This document shows positions 42,943 through 52,616 of a DNA stretch of 64,000 bases, piece after piece; within the stretch, counting starts at the first letter, position 1; the number at the start of each line of letters is the position of its first letter. A program made the position numbers and the translations under genes. The notes under the pieces are model-generated. The model saw only the letters and a program-made list of their open reading frames with translations, searched no databases and was not told the DNA's origin. Origin of the DNA: Mesorhizobium sp. INR15 (lineage in GTDB: Bacteria > Pseudomonadota > Alphaproteobacteria > Rhizobiales > Rhizobiaceae); contig NZ_CP045496.1 of assembly GCF_015500075.1 (NCBI RefSeq), positions 1,364,001 through 1,428,000 of the forward strand, written 5' to 3'.

Positions 42943-44238
42943 ATGGCCATTCAACATAAAAACCGAATTGAAACTGATCCGGTGCAAGGCGGCACGCCGA
43001 CGCCGCTGATCGCGATTGCCAGCGTCATCCTGTCGATGGCGCTGATCGCGGTCGGCAACGGGCTGATGTTTGCCTATATCCCTGTCCGGCTCGGTGCCGA
43101 GGGCTTCGATCCGACCTGGGCCGGGCTGATCATCACCGGCCTTTCGGCGGGCGGCCTTGCCGGCTGTATCCTGACCGGACCGCTGGTGCGACGGGTTGGT
43201 CACGCCCGCGCCTTCATGGTGCTGTCGGCGCTGATTGCGCTGTCCAATGCCGCCGTCGGCGCCGGACCGCATCCGCTGGTGTGGATCGCTGCCCGTGCGC
43301 TCTATGGCTTTTCCATCTGTGGCCTGTTCATCGTCGCGCAGAGCTGGCTGAACGATGCCGTAGCCAACGCCATACGCGGCAGGGTGATGGCCTTCTTCTA
43401 TGTCGCCTATGTCGCCGGCCTTGGCGTCGGCTACGCGACCCTGGTGCTGATCGACATCAGCACGGCGGAAGGGCCGCTGATCGGCATCGCCTTCACCGCG
43501 CTGTCGATCCTGCCCGTCGGACTGACCAGGCTTGCCCAGCCGCCGGCGCCGCAGGCAGCATCGGTGGCGCTGCGGCGGGCCTGGCGGATTTCACCGGTCG
43601 GGGTTGCCGGCATGCTGGCCGTCGGCGGTCTGTCGATGGCGATCGCCGGTTTCGCGCCGATCCACGCTACAGCCAAGGGCTATAGCCAGGCGGATGTGGC
43701 GCTGCTGCTTTCGGCTATGCCGGTCGGTACGCTCATCCTGCAGATTCCGCTCGGCTGGATCTCCGATCGCACCGACCGCCGCTACGTGCTGATCGCCGCT
43801 TCGGCGCTGGCCATGGTGGCAGGGGTGTTCGCCCTTGGTTTTGACGGTGGCGCATTGACGGCCCTGATTGTCATCTACATCGTCTGGGACGGCGCATCGG
43901 AATCGATTTATTCGCTGTCCAGCGCGCATGCATCGGACCGCGCCGGCAAGGACGACATGGTGGCGCTGTCCAGTTCGCTGCTGTTTGCCTGGTCATTGTC
44001 GGGCTTCATCGTGCCAGGCATCGTCACGGGGCTTTCGGCGGTCTATGGAACACAGGCCTTCATTTATGTGGCGATCGTCATCGCCGCCGCTTTCTGCCTG
44101 TTCGTGCTGTGGCGCGTGGTGACGACGCAAGCTGTTCCCGCCGCCGAGACGGGCAGTTTCGCGCCGATGACGGCGCAGGCGCCGCTGCCGGTCGAACTGG
44201 CCTTTGCAGCGGAAGAGCACCCGGCGAAACGCCATTAA
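42943..44238 (+). CDS. MFS transporter
   Basis: A 431-aa major facilitator protein with 12 hydrophobic segments spread over residues about 24-410. The motif A-like loop GPLVRRVGHARAFM follows helix 2. The closest general resemblance is to the YcaD-type drug and sugar exporters; the substrate is not predictable. It interrupts the usual nadD-rsfS order. ATG 42943 is used; a TTG nine bases earlier is an alternative. Confidence 0.82.
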   Translation: MAIQHKNRIETDPVQGGTPTPLIAIASVILSMALIAVGNGLMFAYIPVRLGAEGFDPTWAGLIITGLSAGGLAGCILTGPLVRRVGHARAFMVLSALIALSNAAVGAGPHPLVWIAARALYGFSICGLFIVAQSWLNDAVANAIRGRVMAFFYVAYVAGLGVGYATLVLIDISTAEGPLIGIAFTALSILPVGLTRLAQPPAPQAASVALRRAWRISPVGVAGMLAVGGLSMAIAGFAPIHATAKGYSQADVALLLSAMPVGTLILQIPLGWISDRTDRRYVLIAASALAMVAGVFALGFDGGALTALIVIYIVWDGASESIYSLSSAHASDRAGKDDMVALSSSLLFAWSLSGFIVPGIVTGLSAVYGTQAFIYVAIVIAAAFCLFVLWRVVTTQAVPAAETGSFAPMTAQAPLPVELAFAAEEHPAKRH

Positions 44239-44330
44239 CCTGATCTAGCACAACCGCTTTGGGGTCCCCGTCTTGAAACTGCAACGGAACTCTGCCTATT
44301 TAAGGGGTGTCACCTGCTTTAGGGGGTGAT

Positions 44331-44771
44331 TTGGTTGTTCTTGCTGCGAAAGGAAATACACTGAGAACAGCACTGCGGAAGAAGGCCTTTATCGTGCCTT
44401 CGCCGGCCGGGATCAGCGTAGACGACGCCGTGTCCCGCGCCATCAAGACAGTCCTTGTCAGTCTGGAAGACTCCAAGGCCGAAAATATTGTCTCAATCGA
44501 CATTCAGGGGAAATCGAGCCTCGGCGACTATATGGTCGTCGCATCGGGCCGATCGCACCGTCATGTCGCGGCTGTCGCCGATCATCTCCTCAAGGCGCTC
44601 AAGGATGCCGGCCTCGGCACCGCGCGCGTTGAAGGGCTGGCTGGCGCCGACTGGGTCCTGATCGATTCTGGCGATATCATCGTCCATGTCTTCCGTCCCG
44701 AAGTCCGCGAATTCTACAATCTTGAAAAGATGTGGCAGGCGCCGGATCTCGAGGAAGAGACCCTCCACTGA
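44331..44771 (+). CDS. rsfS: Ribosomal silencing factor RsfS
   Basis: RsfS binds L14 and blocks subunit joining in starvation. The conserved core starts at SVDDAVSRAIKTVLVSLEDS and includes DYMVVASGRSHRHVAAVADH and GADWVLIDSGDIIVHVF, ending YNLEKMW. The start is uncertain: I prefer TTG 44331, after AGGGGG; GTG 44307 is upstream. The N-terminal extension of about 30 residues before the core is seen in Rhizobiales. Confidence 0.9.
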   Translation: MVVLAAKGNTLRTALRKKAFIVPSPAGISVDDAVSRAIKTVLVSLEDSKAENIVSIDIQGKSSLGDYMVVASGRSHRHVAAVADHLLKALKDAGLGTARVEGLAGADWVLIDSGDIIVHVFRPEVREFYNLEKMWQAPDLEEETLH

Positions 44772-44829
44772 GCCAGCTTTGTAGCAATGCCTGTCGGGAG
44801 ACAGGCATTCGGGGCTGTTTGAGGCAGGG

Positions 44830-45312
44830 ATGAAGATTGCCGTTCATGCCGTGGGCCGGATGAAAGCCGGCCCCGAGAAGCAGCTTGCGGACCGTTATTT
44901 CGAGCGCTTCGCCAAGAGTGGCCCGGCTATCGGCCTCGAATTCACCGGCGTTGCCGAGATTGCTGAAGGCCGCGCCCAGACCGCCAATGAGCGCCGGCGC
45001 GAGGAAGGCCAGAAGCTGCAGACGCAGCTCTCGGCGGGTACCGCGCTGATTTTGCTCGATGAACGCGGCAAGAACCTCTCCTCGGAAGATTTCGCCGGCC
45101 GCATCGGCCTGTTGCGCGATGGCGGCCGCAAGGCGCTTGTCGTCGCGATCGGCGGCGCCGACGGTCATGATCAGTCATTGCGCGACCAGGCCGAACTTGT
45201 GCTGTCGTTCGGCGCGCTGACCTGGCCGCATCAACTGGTGCGTGTCATGCTGGGCGAACAGCTCTACCGGGCAGCCACCATCCTTTCGGGACACCCCTAT
45301 CACCGGTCCTGA
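44830..45312 (+). CDS. rlmH: 23S rRNA (pseudouridine1915-N3)-methyltransferase
   Basis: A 160-aa SPOUT methyltransferase. The C-terminal knot is visible: LILLDERGKNLSSEDFA, VVAIGGADGHDQ, and LSFGALTWPHQLVRVMLGEQ with the ending YHRS. It follows rsfS in the standard order. An upstream stem CTGTCGGGAGACAG lies between the two genes. Confidence 0.97.
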   Translation: MKIAVHAVGRMKAGPEKQLADRYFERFAKSGPAIGLEFTGVAEIAEGRAQTANERRREEGQKLQTQLSAGTALILLDERGKNLSSEDFAGRIGLLRDGGRKALVVAIGGADGHDQSLRDQAELVLSFGALTWPHQLVRVMLGEQLYRAATILSGHPYHRS

Positions 45313-45470
45313 CTCGATCTGAACCCTGTGTATCAGCATGCTCCGCCCGGATTTCCGCCCCAATGGCACGCATGATGAGGTCGCAGGCGGGCTTTCCCGA
45401 CGCGGGATCGTTCTCCACGCATTTATGGTTGATGGTTCGTTAACGAAGCCGCGGATAGAATCGAACTTGA

Positions 45471-46805
45471 ATGTCTGAAGGCTGGAAATCGAGAACGGGC
45501 TCCTGGCGCGCGCGCGGCGGTATCGCTGTGGCGCTTGTCTTGCTGTCGTTCGGAACGGCCTGGAGCGAGAACACGCTCGACATGGCGCCCGACCCCGACC
45601 AGAGCCGTGCCGAATATGAGCGGGTCTCGAAGGAGATTACGCTATCCTCCGAGCGGCTGGCCAAGCTTTCCGCCGACATTGCCACGGTCAAGAAGGACCA
45701 CGCCTCGATCACCGCCGCGCTGATCCAGTCGGCGATGACCGAGCAGAAGCTCGGCCAGGACATCGAGGACATCGGCGCCAAGCTGGAAGGGCTGAAGGGC
45801 CAGGAGCAGAAGATCCGCGCGTCGCTGATGGCGCGGCGTGACGTGCTGGCCGAAGTGCTGGGCGCGCTGCAGCGCATGGGGCTTAATCCGCCGCCGGCGA
45901 TCCTGGTCAAGCCCGAAGATGCGCTGTCCTCCGTGCGCAGCGCGATTCTGCTTGGCGCCGTGGTGCCGGAGTTGCGCCAGCAGACCGACATCCTGCTTGC
46001 CGACCTCAAGGAACAGTCACGGGTGACGGCCTCCATTGAAGCCGAGCGTGGGCGGCTGACGGCGGCGGTCGGCGACCAGACCGCGGAAAAGAAGCGGCTC
46101 AGCATGCTGCTGGAGGCCAAGCAGAAGCTCGAAGCCGACACGCAAGCGGCGATGGCCGCTGAAAAACAGCGATCCGTCGAGCTCGCCGCCAAAGCGGGAA
46201 GCCTGAAGGAACTGATAGCGTCGCTCGAAGCGCAGGCCGACAAGAACCGCAAGGCGGCGGACGTGTCGCGCCAGGCAACGGCGGACAAGGCAGCAGCCGA
46301 TGGTGACAAGACAACGGAACTGGCGTCATTGCCGGTTCCGGAGGGCAACCAACTCACCGCCCCAGCTCCTTTTTCCGCACTTCAGGGCCAGATCGCGCTA
46401 CCGGTCATAGGCCGGATCAAACGGCGATTCGGGGGTGATGACGGTAACGGCGCAGTGATGCTTGGCGACATGGTTGCGACACAATCCGGAGCCATCGTCA
46501 CCGCGCCGGCGGATGGGAATGTGCTTTATGCGGGGCCGTTTCGCTCTTATGGTCAACTCTTGATCCTGAACGCAGGCGACGGCTATCATGTCGTTCTCGC
46601 GGGGATGAGCAGAATCAGTGTCGCGACTGGCCAGTCGGTGCTCGCAGGAGAGCCGGTCGGTGCGATGGGAGAGGCCCGGGTGGCAAGCACCTCGGTTTCG
46701 AAGACTACGAATGCCACGTCGGAACTCTATGTCGAGTTCCGCAAGGATGGAAAACCCGTCGATCCGGCCCCATGGTGGGCGGACCGTTTTTCTGGAAGGA
46801 CGTGA
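45471..46805 (+). CDS. EnvC-like murein hydrolase activator with degenerate M23 domain
   Basis: A 444-aa periplasmic protein: signal anchor (residues about 15-33), long coiled coil (about 45-270) and a C-terminal LytM/M23-type domain (about 310-435). The zinc ligands of active M23 peptidases are missing: where HxxxD is expected the sequence reads GAVMLGDMVA, and the later HxH is reduced to GYHVVLAG. This is the state of EnvC, which activates amidases at the division site rather than cutting itself. ctpA starts two bases downstream. Confidence 0.88.
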   Translation: MSEGWKSRTGSWRARGGIAVALVLLSFGTAWSENTLDMAPDPDQSRAEYERVSKEITLSSERLAKLSADIATVKKDHASITAALIQSAMTEQKLGQDIEDIGAKLEGLKGQEQKIRASLMARRDVLAEVLGALQRMGLNPPPAILVKPEDALSSVRSAILLGAVVPELRQQTDILLADLKEQSRVTASIEAERGRLTAAVGDQTAEKKRLSMLLEAKQKLEADTQAAMAAEKQRSVELAAKAGSLKELIASLEAQADKNRKAADVSRQATADKAAADGDKTTELASLPVPEGNQLTAPAPFSALQGQIALPVIGRIKRRFGGDDGNGAVMLGDMVATQSGAIVTAPADGNVLYAGPFRSYGQLLILNAGDGYHVVLAGMSRISVATGQSVLAGEPVGAMGEARVASTSVSKTTNATSELYVEFRKDGKPVDPAPWWADRFSGRT

Positions 46806-46806
46806 A

Positions 46807-48138
46807 ATGATGCGGAAACTGTCGCTTCTGTTTGCCGGTGCGCTGATGGGCGCGTCTGCCATGAGCCTCGTCTATGGCACTCCCGGCTCGGCGGCGAACG
46901 CTGCGGGGTCGGAGACCTACAAGCAACTGGCGATCTTCGGCGACATCTTCGAGCGGGTACGGGCACAGTATGTGACGCCGCCGGACGACAAGTCGCTGGT
47001 CGAGAACGCTATCAACGGCATGCTTGCCTCGCTGGATCCGCACTCCTCCTACATGAACGCCGAGCAAGCGCAGGACATGCGCGTGCAGACCAAGGGTGAA
47101 TTCGGCGGCCTCGGCATCGAGGTAACCATGGAAAACGACCTGGTCAAGGTGATCACGCCGATCGACGATACGCCGGCCGCCAAGGCTGGCGTGCTGGCCG
47201 GCGATTATATCGCCAAGATCGATGGCCAAGAGGTTCGCGGCCTCACCCTCAACGACGCGGTCGAGAAGATGCGCGGCCTGGTCAACACCCCGATCAAGCT
47301 CACCATCCTGCGCCAGGGCGCCGACAAGCCGATCGAACTGACGGTCGTGCGCGACATCATCAAGGTCAAGGCGGTCAAGTTCCGGGTCGAGAACGACATC
47401 GGCTACATGAAGATCACCTCCTTCACCGAGAAGACCTATGACGATCTCGAAAACGCTATCGAGACCATCAAGAAGCAGGTGCCGGACGACAAGCTCAAGG
47501 GCTATGTGCTCGACCTTCGGCTCAACCCGGGTGGTCTGCTCGACCAGGCGGTGAGCGTGTCCGATGCCTTCCTCAACCGTGGCGAGATCGTCTCGACGCG
47601 CGGCCGCGATCCGAAGGACGTCACCCGTTTCGACGCCAAGCCAAAGCAGGTCGACGACATCAACGGCAAGCCGATGATCGTGCTCGTCAATGGCGGCTCC
47701 GCCAGTGCCTCCGAGATCGTCGCCGGCGCGCTGCAGGATCTGCGCCGCGTCACGGTGGTCGGCACGCAATCCTTCGGCAAGGGCTCGGTCCAGACGATCA
47801 TCCCGCTTGGCGAGAATGGCGCGCTGCGTCTGACGACGGCGCTCTATTACACGCCGTCCGGCAAGTCGATCCAGGGCAAGGGCATCACGCCCGACATCAA
47901 GGTCGACCAGCCGCTGCCGCCAGAATTGCAGGGCAGGGACCTGACGCGCGGCGAGTCCGATCTGAAGGGCCACATCAAGGGCGCTGACGAGAGCTCGACC
48001 GGTTCAGGCTCGGCAGCCTATGTGCCGCCGGATCCGAAGGACGATCTGCAGTTGATCTACGCCGAGCAGCTGCTGCGCGGCCAGAAGACCGATCCGTCCT
48101 TCCCGCCCAATCCGGAGAAGGCGGTCCTGAACCAGTAA
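46807..48138 (+). CDS. ctpA: Carboxy-terminal processing protease (S41)
   Basis: A 443-aa periplasmic serine protease. It has an N-terminal signal peptide (KLSLLFAGALMGASAMSLVY), a PDZ domain (about 85-170; GLGIEVTMENDLVKVITPID) and the S41 catalytic part with VNGGSASASEIVAG (nucleophile serine near 300) and SFGKGSVQTI (lysine near 325). It lies two bases after the EnvC-like gene, a pairing conserved in proteobacteria and consistent with roles in cell-wall turnover. Confidence 0.96.
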   Translation: MMRKLSLLFAGALMGASAMSLVYGTPGSAANAAGSETYKQLAIFGDIFERVRAQYVTPPDDKSLVENAINGMLASLDPHSSYMNAEQAQDMRVQTKGEFGGLGIEVTMENDLVKVITPIDDTPAAKAGVLAGDYIAKIDGQEVRGLTLNDAVEKMRGLVNTPIKLTILRQGADKPIELTVVRDIIKVKAVKFRVENDIGYMKITSFTEKTYDDLENAIETIKKQVPDDKLKGYVLDLRLNPGGLLDQAVSVSDAFLNRGEIVSTRGRDPKDVTRFDAKPKQVDDINGKPMIVLVNGGSASASEIVAGALQDLRRVTVVGTQSFGKGSVQTIIPLGENGALRLTTALYYTPSGKSIQGKGITPDIKVDQPLPPELQGRDLTRGESDLKGHIKGADESSTGSGSAAYVPPDPKDDLQLIYAEQLLRGQKTDPSFPPNPEKAVLNQ

Positions 48139-48169
48139 GGATCGATCGCCTGATCGAAGCAATGTTATG

Positions 48170-48198
48170 CTGCCGGGGCCGCGAGGTTCCGGCAGTTT
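48170..48198 (+). terminator. Weak terminator-like hairpin after ctpA
   Basis: Stem CTGCCGG/CCGGCAG with a 12-nt partly paired loop and only TTT downstream. Confidence 0.4.
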
Positions 48199-48285
48199 GA
48201 TTCGGGGACCCAGAGCAATTCCAGGAAAAGTGCGCAGCGGTTTTCCGTCCGGAATTGCGTAAAAGCAAGGAGTTGGAGCGGTTCC

Positions 48286-49497
48286 GTGAGCCACTCCAGG
48301 GCAAGGGGACACGCCGGCTTGGCTGAGATCGGCAAGGAGATAGAGCGCCCGCTCGGACAGTCTGTCCGGGCGCCGCGCGGTGCCGGCAAGATCAGCGTCG
48401 GGGCGGTCGGGGCGGCACTTGCCGTGCTGGCCGTGGTTGGTGTCTCCGGCGCGATCGCGCTGCGTGAGAAGCCGTTTCGAAAGCCGCAAGAAGTAGCCGT
48501 TTCAACGCCGAAGGTGACGGCAGCCGCCGAACCCGCCGCGCCGGCCGCACTGGCTCCCGTGGCGGCACCCAAGGTGGAGGCGCCGGCCAAGACTGGCGGC
48601 CCACAGATCATTCATGTGCAGACGGAAGAGGGCGATGGCCCGCCCAAGGCGGCTATTGTCATTCGCGACCCTTCGACCGTCGGCCAAAACCTGAAGATCG
48701 CGCATATCCCTGACAAGGCGTTGATTGAAACCAGCGAGACCGGGCCGCTGCCGATCCGGTCGGCTGACGGAAGGCGGCCCTTCGATGTCTATGCGCGGCC
48801 ATGGTCCGGCGCACGCGGCGCGCGCGTGGCGATCGTTATCGGCGGGCTCGCCGTGTCGCAGACCGGCACGCAGGCGGCCATTGCCAAGCTGCCGGCGGAA
48901 GTGACACTGGCTTTCGCGCCGCAAGGCAACAGCATCGGCCGCTGGATGCAGGCGGCGCGCCAGAGCGGCCACGAGATCGTCATGCAGGTGCCGCTCGAAC
49001 CGTTCGACTATCCCAACGTCAATCCCGGCCGCAACACGCTGACGGTGGCGGCAACGCCGGATGAGAACCTGAAGAGCCTGCACTGGGCGCTGTCGCGGAC
49101 GACCAACTACACCGGCGTCATGAACTACATGGGCGCGCGCTTTTCTGCCGACGCGGCGGCAATGGGGCCGTTCATGGCCGAGCTTGGCAAACGCGGTCTT
49201 GCCTATATCGATGACGGCTCGTCGTCGCGCAGCCTTGCGCCTGATATGGCGCTGAAGGACGGTGTGCCCTTCGTTGCCGGAGACACGTCGATCGATGCCG
49301 TGCAGGACCGTGGCGCCATCCTGAAGAAGCTCGACGGGCTTGAGGCGACAGCGCGGGCGAAGGGTTCCGCCATCGGCATCGGCTCGGCCTTCGACCTGAC
49401 CGTTGACACCGTTTCATCCTGGGTCATCGAGGCCAAGAAGCGCGGCATCGAGATCGTGCCGATTTCGGCGGTGGCCATTGATCCGGAAAAGGGCTAG
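48286..49497 (+). CDS. Divergent polysaccharide deacetylase family protein
   Basis: A 403-aa membrane-anchored protein starting at GTG 48286. One transmembrane segment (about 38-58; VGAVGAALAVLAVVGVSGAI) precedes an Ala/Pro/Lys linker (about 70-105). The extracytoplasmic domain (about 180-400; ARVAIVIGGLAVSQTGTQAA) matches the divergent polysaccharide deacetylase family (DUF610). It is often next to envC and ctpA, suggesting a peptidoglycan or surface-glycan role. Catalytic residues cannot be assigned with certainty. Confidence 0.85.
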   Translation: MSHSRARGHAGLAEIGKEIERPLGQSVRAPRGAGKISVGAVGAALAVLAVVGVSGAIALREKPFRKPQEVAVSTPKVTAAAEPAAPAALAPVAAPKVEAPAKTGGPQIIHVQTEEGDGPPKAAIVIRDPSTVGQNLKIAHIPDKALIETSETGPLPIRSADGRRPFDVYARPWSGARGARVAIVIGGLAVSQTGTQAAIAKLPAEVTLAFAPQGNSIGRWMQAARQSGHEIVMQVPLEPFDYPNVNPGRNTLTVAATPDENLKSLHWALSRTTNYTGVMNYMGARFSADAAAMGPFMAELGKRGLAYIDDGSSSRSLAPDMALKDGVPFVAGDTSIDAVQDRGAILKKLDGLEATARAKGSAIGIGSAFDLTVDTVSSWVIEAKKRGIEIVPISAVAIDPEKG

Positions 49498-49529
49498 CCA
49501 CGGGGGCTGATCCTCCGGAACGATTCACG

Positions 49530-50048
49530 ATGGCCAAGACGAAGAAGATCGACCGCGAAACGTTGCCCTACCGCCCCTGCGTCGGGTTGATGATCCTCAA
49601 TGGCGACGGCCTGGTCTGGGTCGGGCATCGCATTGCCGAGCCGGACAGTGAATTCGCTGGCACGACCCAGCTCTGGCAGATGCCGCAGGGCGGCATCGAC
49701 AAGGGTGAGGAACCGCTGCAGGCTGCGGAACGCGAACTTTATGAGGAGACCGGCATGCGCAGCGTCTCGCTGTTGGCCGAGGCGCCGGACTGGATCAACT
49801 ATGATTTGCCCGATGACCTCGTCGGCATCGCCTTCAAGGGGCGATATCGCGGCCAGACGCAGAAATGGTTTGCTTTCCGCTTTCACGGCGACGCCAGCGA
49901 GATCGAGATCAACCCGCCGCCGGGCGGCCACACCGCTGAGTTCGACAAATGGGCATGGCGGCCAATGCAGGACCTGCCGGACCTGATCGTGCCGTTCAAG
50001 CGCCATGTCTATGAGGATGTGGTGGCCGCGTTCCGGCATCTGGCGTAG
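49530..50048 (+). CDS. rppH: RNA pyrophosphohydrolase
   Basis: A 172-aa Nudix hydrolase that removes the 5' pyrophosphate of mRNA and starts decay. The Nudix box is GGIDKGEEPLQAAERELYEE followed by TGM. The start of the fold (YRPCVGLMILNGDGLVWVGH) and LWQMPQGG fit RppH rather than a general Nudix. It lies 33 bases after the deacetylase-like gene. Confidence 0.95.
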   Translation: MAKTKKIDRETLPYRPCVGLMILNGDGLVWVGHRIAEPDSEFAGTTQLWQMPQGGIDKGEEPLQAAERELYEETGMRSVSLLAEAPDWINYDLPDDLVGIAFKGRYRGQTQKWFAFRFHGDASEIEINPPPGGHTAEFDKWAWRPMQDLPDLIVPFKRHVYEDVVAAFRHLA

Positions 50049-50117
50049 GCCGACATTGTTGCGATGCGCGTGATCTGACCTTACCAGTAAGCCGATCCGC
50101 CAGAAATCAGGGGCCGG

Positions 50118-51269
50118 ATGAGCACTGCGTCCGGAAAGTCGATGCTTCAGGCACATGAGACAAAGTCGCCGTCTGTCGGCGATGCAGCAGCCAGCGCTAT
50201 CCTTACGATTGATCTCGACGCGATCCGCGAGAATTGCAGGCGGTTGAAGGCAAGGCTCAATGGCGTGCGCTGCGCCGGCGTGCTGAAGGCTGACGGCTAT
50301 GGGCTAGGCGCCAACCAGGTGGCGGCGGCGCTTGCCAAGGAAGGTTGCGATATCTTCTTTGTCGCTCTTCTCGTCGAAGGCGTGGCCCTGCGTCAGGCAC
50401 TCGGGCCTGCCCCCGCGATCTATGTGCTGAACGGAATTCCTCCTGGCGCGGAGGGGCTTGCGGTGGCGGCGGGGCTTTGCGCTGTTATCAACAGCCCTGA
50501 ACAGTTGGCCGCGTGGCGCGCAGCGGCTGGCAATGCCGGCCGGAAACTGCCAACGGCGGTCCAGGTCGACAGCGGCATGTCGCGGCTCGGCATCGCCCCC
50601 AGCGACGTCGAGCGCCTCGCCGCCGATCCGCAGGCTTTCGACGGCATCGACGTCACCTACGTGATGAGCCATCTCGCCTGTGCCGACGAGCCGCGAAATC
50701 CGGCCAATGAGCAGCAACGGCTGGCGTTCGAGCGGCTGCGCAAGCTGCTGCCGAAAGCGCCGTCGTCGTTCACCAATTCATCGGGCATCTTTCTCGGCCC
50801 ATCGTATCACTACGATCTGGCCCGGCCAGGGGCAGCGCTCTACGGCATCAATCCGACACCGGCCGACCCGAACCCGATGCTGCCTGTGGCGCGGCTGGAG
50901 GCCAGGGTCGTCCAGACACGGATGCTGGAGGCAGGTGTGGGTGTCGGCTACGGCCATACGTTCCATAGCACCGCTCCTTTGCCCACGGCGACGATCTCGC
51001 TCGGCTATGCCGATGGATGGCATCGCCGTGCCTCGGCCGCGGCCTTCTTCGAAGGCGTGCGCTTGCCTTTCCTTGGCCGGGTCTCGATGGATTCGATTAT
51101 TCTCGACATTTCAGCATTGCCCCCGGGCAAGCTCAAAGGCGGTGATCTGGTCGAGCTGCTCGGACCATCGCAGAGCGTCGATGACGCGGCTGGCCATGCC
51201 GGCACCATCGGCTACGAGGTGCTGACCAGCCTTGGACACCGCTTCGAACGGCACTATATCGGCGGTTGA
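50118..51269 (+). CDS. alr: Alanine racemase (PLP-dependent)
   Basis: A 383-aa fold-type III racemase making D-alanine for peptidoglycan or handling alanine catabolism. The PLP lysine is in GVLKADGYGLG (Lys56) and the second catalytic base in GVGVGYGHTF (Tyr279). The N-terminal 25 residues are an extra leader before the barrel. With dadA nearby (52617), a catabolic DadX role is possible. A second racemase elsewhere in the genome would help decide. Confidence 0.93.
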   Translation: MSTASGKSMLQAHETKSPSVGDAAASAILTIDLDAIRENCRRLKARLNGVRCAGVLKADGYGLGANQVAAALAKEGCDIFFVALLVEGVALRQALGPAPAIYVLNGIPPGAEGLAVAAGLCAVINSPEQLAAWRAAAGNAGRKLPTAVQVDSGMSRLGIAPSDVERLAADPQAFDGIDVTYVMSHLACADEPRNPANEQQRLAFERLRKLLPKAPSSFTNSSGIFLGPSYHYDLARPGAALYGINPTPADPNPMLPVARLEARVVQTRMLEAGVGVGYGHTFHSTAPLPTATISLGYADGWHRRASAAAFFEGVRLPFLGRVSMDSIILDISALPPGKLKGGDLVELLGPSQSVDDAAGHAGTIGYEVLTSLGHRFERHYIGG

Positions 51270-51539
51270 GCGGTTTCGCCGCGCTTGACAAGCATGTGCT
51301 TGTCGGCAAGGCTCCGCGCATGAGCAACCTCGGCCATAGCAGAACCTTTTTCAGGGTTTGCCCGATCGCGGGATCGTAGCCCCGGCGCGGCCGCCTTTTG
51401 GCGTTCGTCCGAACCGGGGCATTTTTTCTTTCCGACATCCCATCATCGAGCCGACAACCATCGTGGTTAGCGGCCCTTCGTCAAGCCACCCTTGATCCGG
51501 TGGCAGCGCGCACTTCGTGCGCCATTCAAGAGGTTTGCC

Positions 51540-51959
51540 ATGCAACACGCAACGAAACCGCACCCGAGGAACCGGCTGCGGATCAGCAATATCGACCACG
51601 ACCGGCTGACAGTCCTGGCCAGGGCTTCGCTGGACCGCACGCCGGCCACCGCCGAAGAACTGCTTGGGGAAGTGGATCGGGCCACGATCATGACGGCCGC
51701 GGCAATGCCGGCCAATGTCGTGCGCATGGGTTCGACGGTGATCACGCAAGGCGGCAGCGGCAACCTGCAGCGCGTCACGCTGGTCTATCCAGGCTATGCC
51801 GACATCGCGGAAGGCAGGATCTCGGTCCTGACGCCGATGGGAACCGCTCTTATCGGGGCGGCCGTTGGCCAGACAGTGAGCTGGAAGAGCCGGGACGGTC
51901 GACAGCTGTCGGCGACCATCGGCGGCGTCGAAGCGCCGTCGCCTGACCCGCGGCCGTGA
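51540..51959 (+). CDS. Rnk/GreA-type regulator, copy 1
   Basis: A 139-aa protein of the nucleoside diphosphate kinase regulator (Rnk) and GreA C-terminal domain type, which contacts RNA polymerase. It shows the pattern of an N-terminal helical part (HDRLTVLARASLDRTPATAE) and a beta domain with VTLVYPGYADIAEGRISVLT and GTALIGAAVGQTVSW. ATG 51540 follows AAGAGG. The second, more divergent copy is 12 bases downstream. Confidence 0.85.
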   Translation: MQHATKPHPRNRLRISNIDHDRLTVLARASLDRTPATAEELLGEVDRATIMTAAAMPANVVRMGSTVITQGGSGNLQRVTLVYPGYADIAEGRISVLTPMGTALIGAAVGQTVSWKSRDGRQLSATIGGVEAPSPDPRP

Positions 51960-51971
51960 CGGGAGGCTCAA

Positions 51972-52502
51972 ATGACAGACACATGTTGCCTGACGACGAA
52001 GGACTTCTCGACCCTTGAGGCGATGCTGCAACGCCGGCGTGCTTTCGCCGATCCGATCGCGGCGGTGCTGGAAGAAAAGCTGTCGCAAAGCCGCGTCGTG
52101 CCGGTCGACGCCGTGAGCCCCGACATCGTGACGCTGAACAGCCGGGTGGTCTTTCGCATTGATGCCGGCCCGCTGGAAACACGCACCCTGGTGCAGAACG
52201 AGACACGCGGACCGGTTGGCTCGAGCCTGCCGCTCGGGACCAGGCGCGGGCTCTGCATGCTTGGCATGGCGCGAGGCCAGACGGCGTCGATCGAGCAGGC
52301 CGACGGCCGGCGCGAGCGGATCGCGATCGAGGCGGTGCTTTACCAGCCCGAGGCGGCGCGGCGTGCTCTGCAGGAAAAGCCGGCGCGGCGCCCTGCCGCT
52401 CTTACCCTTGTCTACAGTGCTCCTTGGGGCAGCCGTCCCCTTGGCGAGATCGGGAAAATCCGGCAGACAGAAGACAATGATCCAGGTCCCTCGGCGGCTT
52501 GA
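51972..52502 (+). CDS. Rnk/GreA-like regulator, copy 2 (divergent)
   Basis: A 176-aa protein sharing layout with the preceding gene: FSTLEAMLQRRRAFADPIAA, then VVPVDAVSPDIVTLNSRVVF, and a C-terminal beta domain (SSLPLGTRRGLCMLGMARGQ). It lacks the PGYAD-type loop of the first copy and carries a C-terminal extension of about 30 residues. The tandem arrangement suggests specialised binding to RNA polymerase. Function not established. Confidence 0.7.
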   Translation: MTDTCCLTTKDFSTLEAMLQRRRAFADPIAAVLEEKLSQSRVVPVDAVSPDIVTLNSRVVFRIDAGPLETRTLVQNETRGPVGSSLPLGTRRGLCMLGMARGQTASIEQADGRRERIAIEAVLYQPEAARRALQEKPARRPAALTLVYSAPWGSRPLGEIGKIRQTEDNDPGPSAA

Positions 52503-52516
52503 TCAGCTTTGGTGGC

Positions 52517-52549
52517 CCAACCCAAAATCGGTATCGATTTTTGGGTTGG
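52517..52549. repeat. 14-bp stem hairpin between rnk-like gene and dadA
   Basis: CCAACCCAAAATCG and CGATTTTTGGGTTGG pair except for one bulged T, around a GTAT loop. There is no run of T after the right arm; the T-rich part lies inside the stem, so it is either a bidirectional terminator or an intergenic repeat. Confidence 0.6.
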
Positions 52550-52616
52550 ACCATGTGCAAAATCAGAAAGGCCACGCTGTCCCCGGACGGAGACGCGGCG
52601 CTGCAAGGAGTGAACA

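Noticed and set aside
46705..47973. 422-codon minus-strand frame opposite ctpA
   Set aside because: Antisense shadow of a clear protease gene with Asp/Arg/Leu-biased composition.
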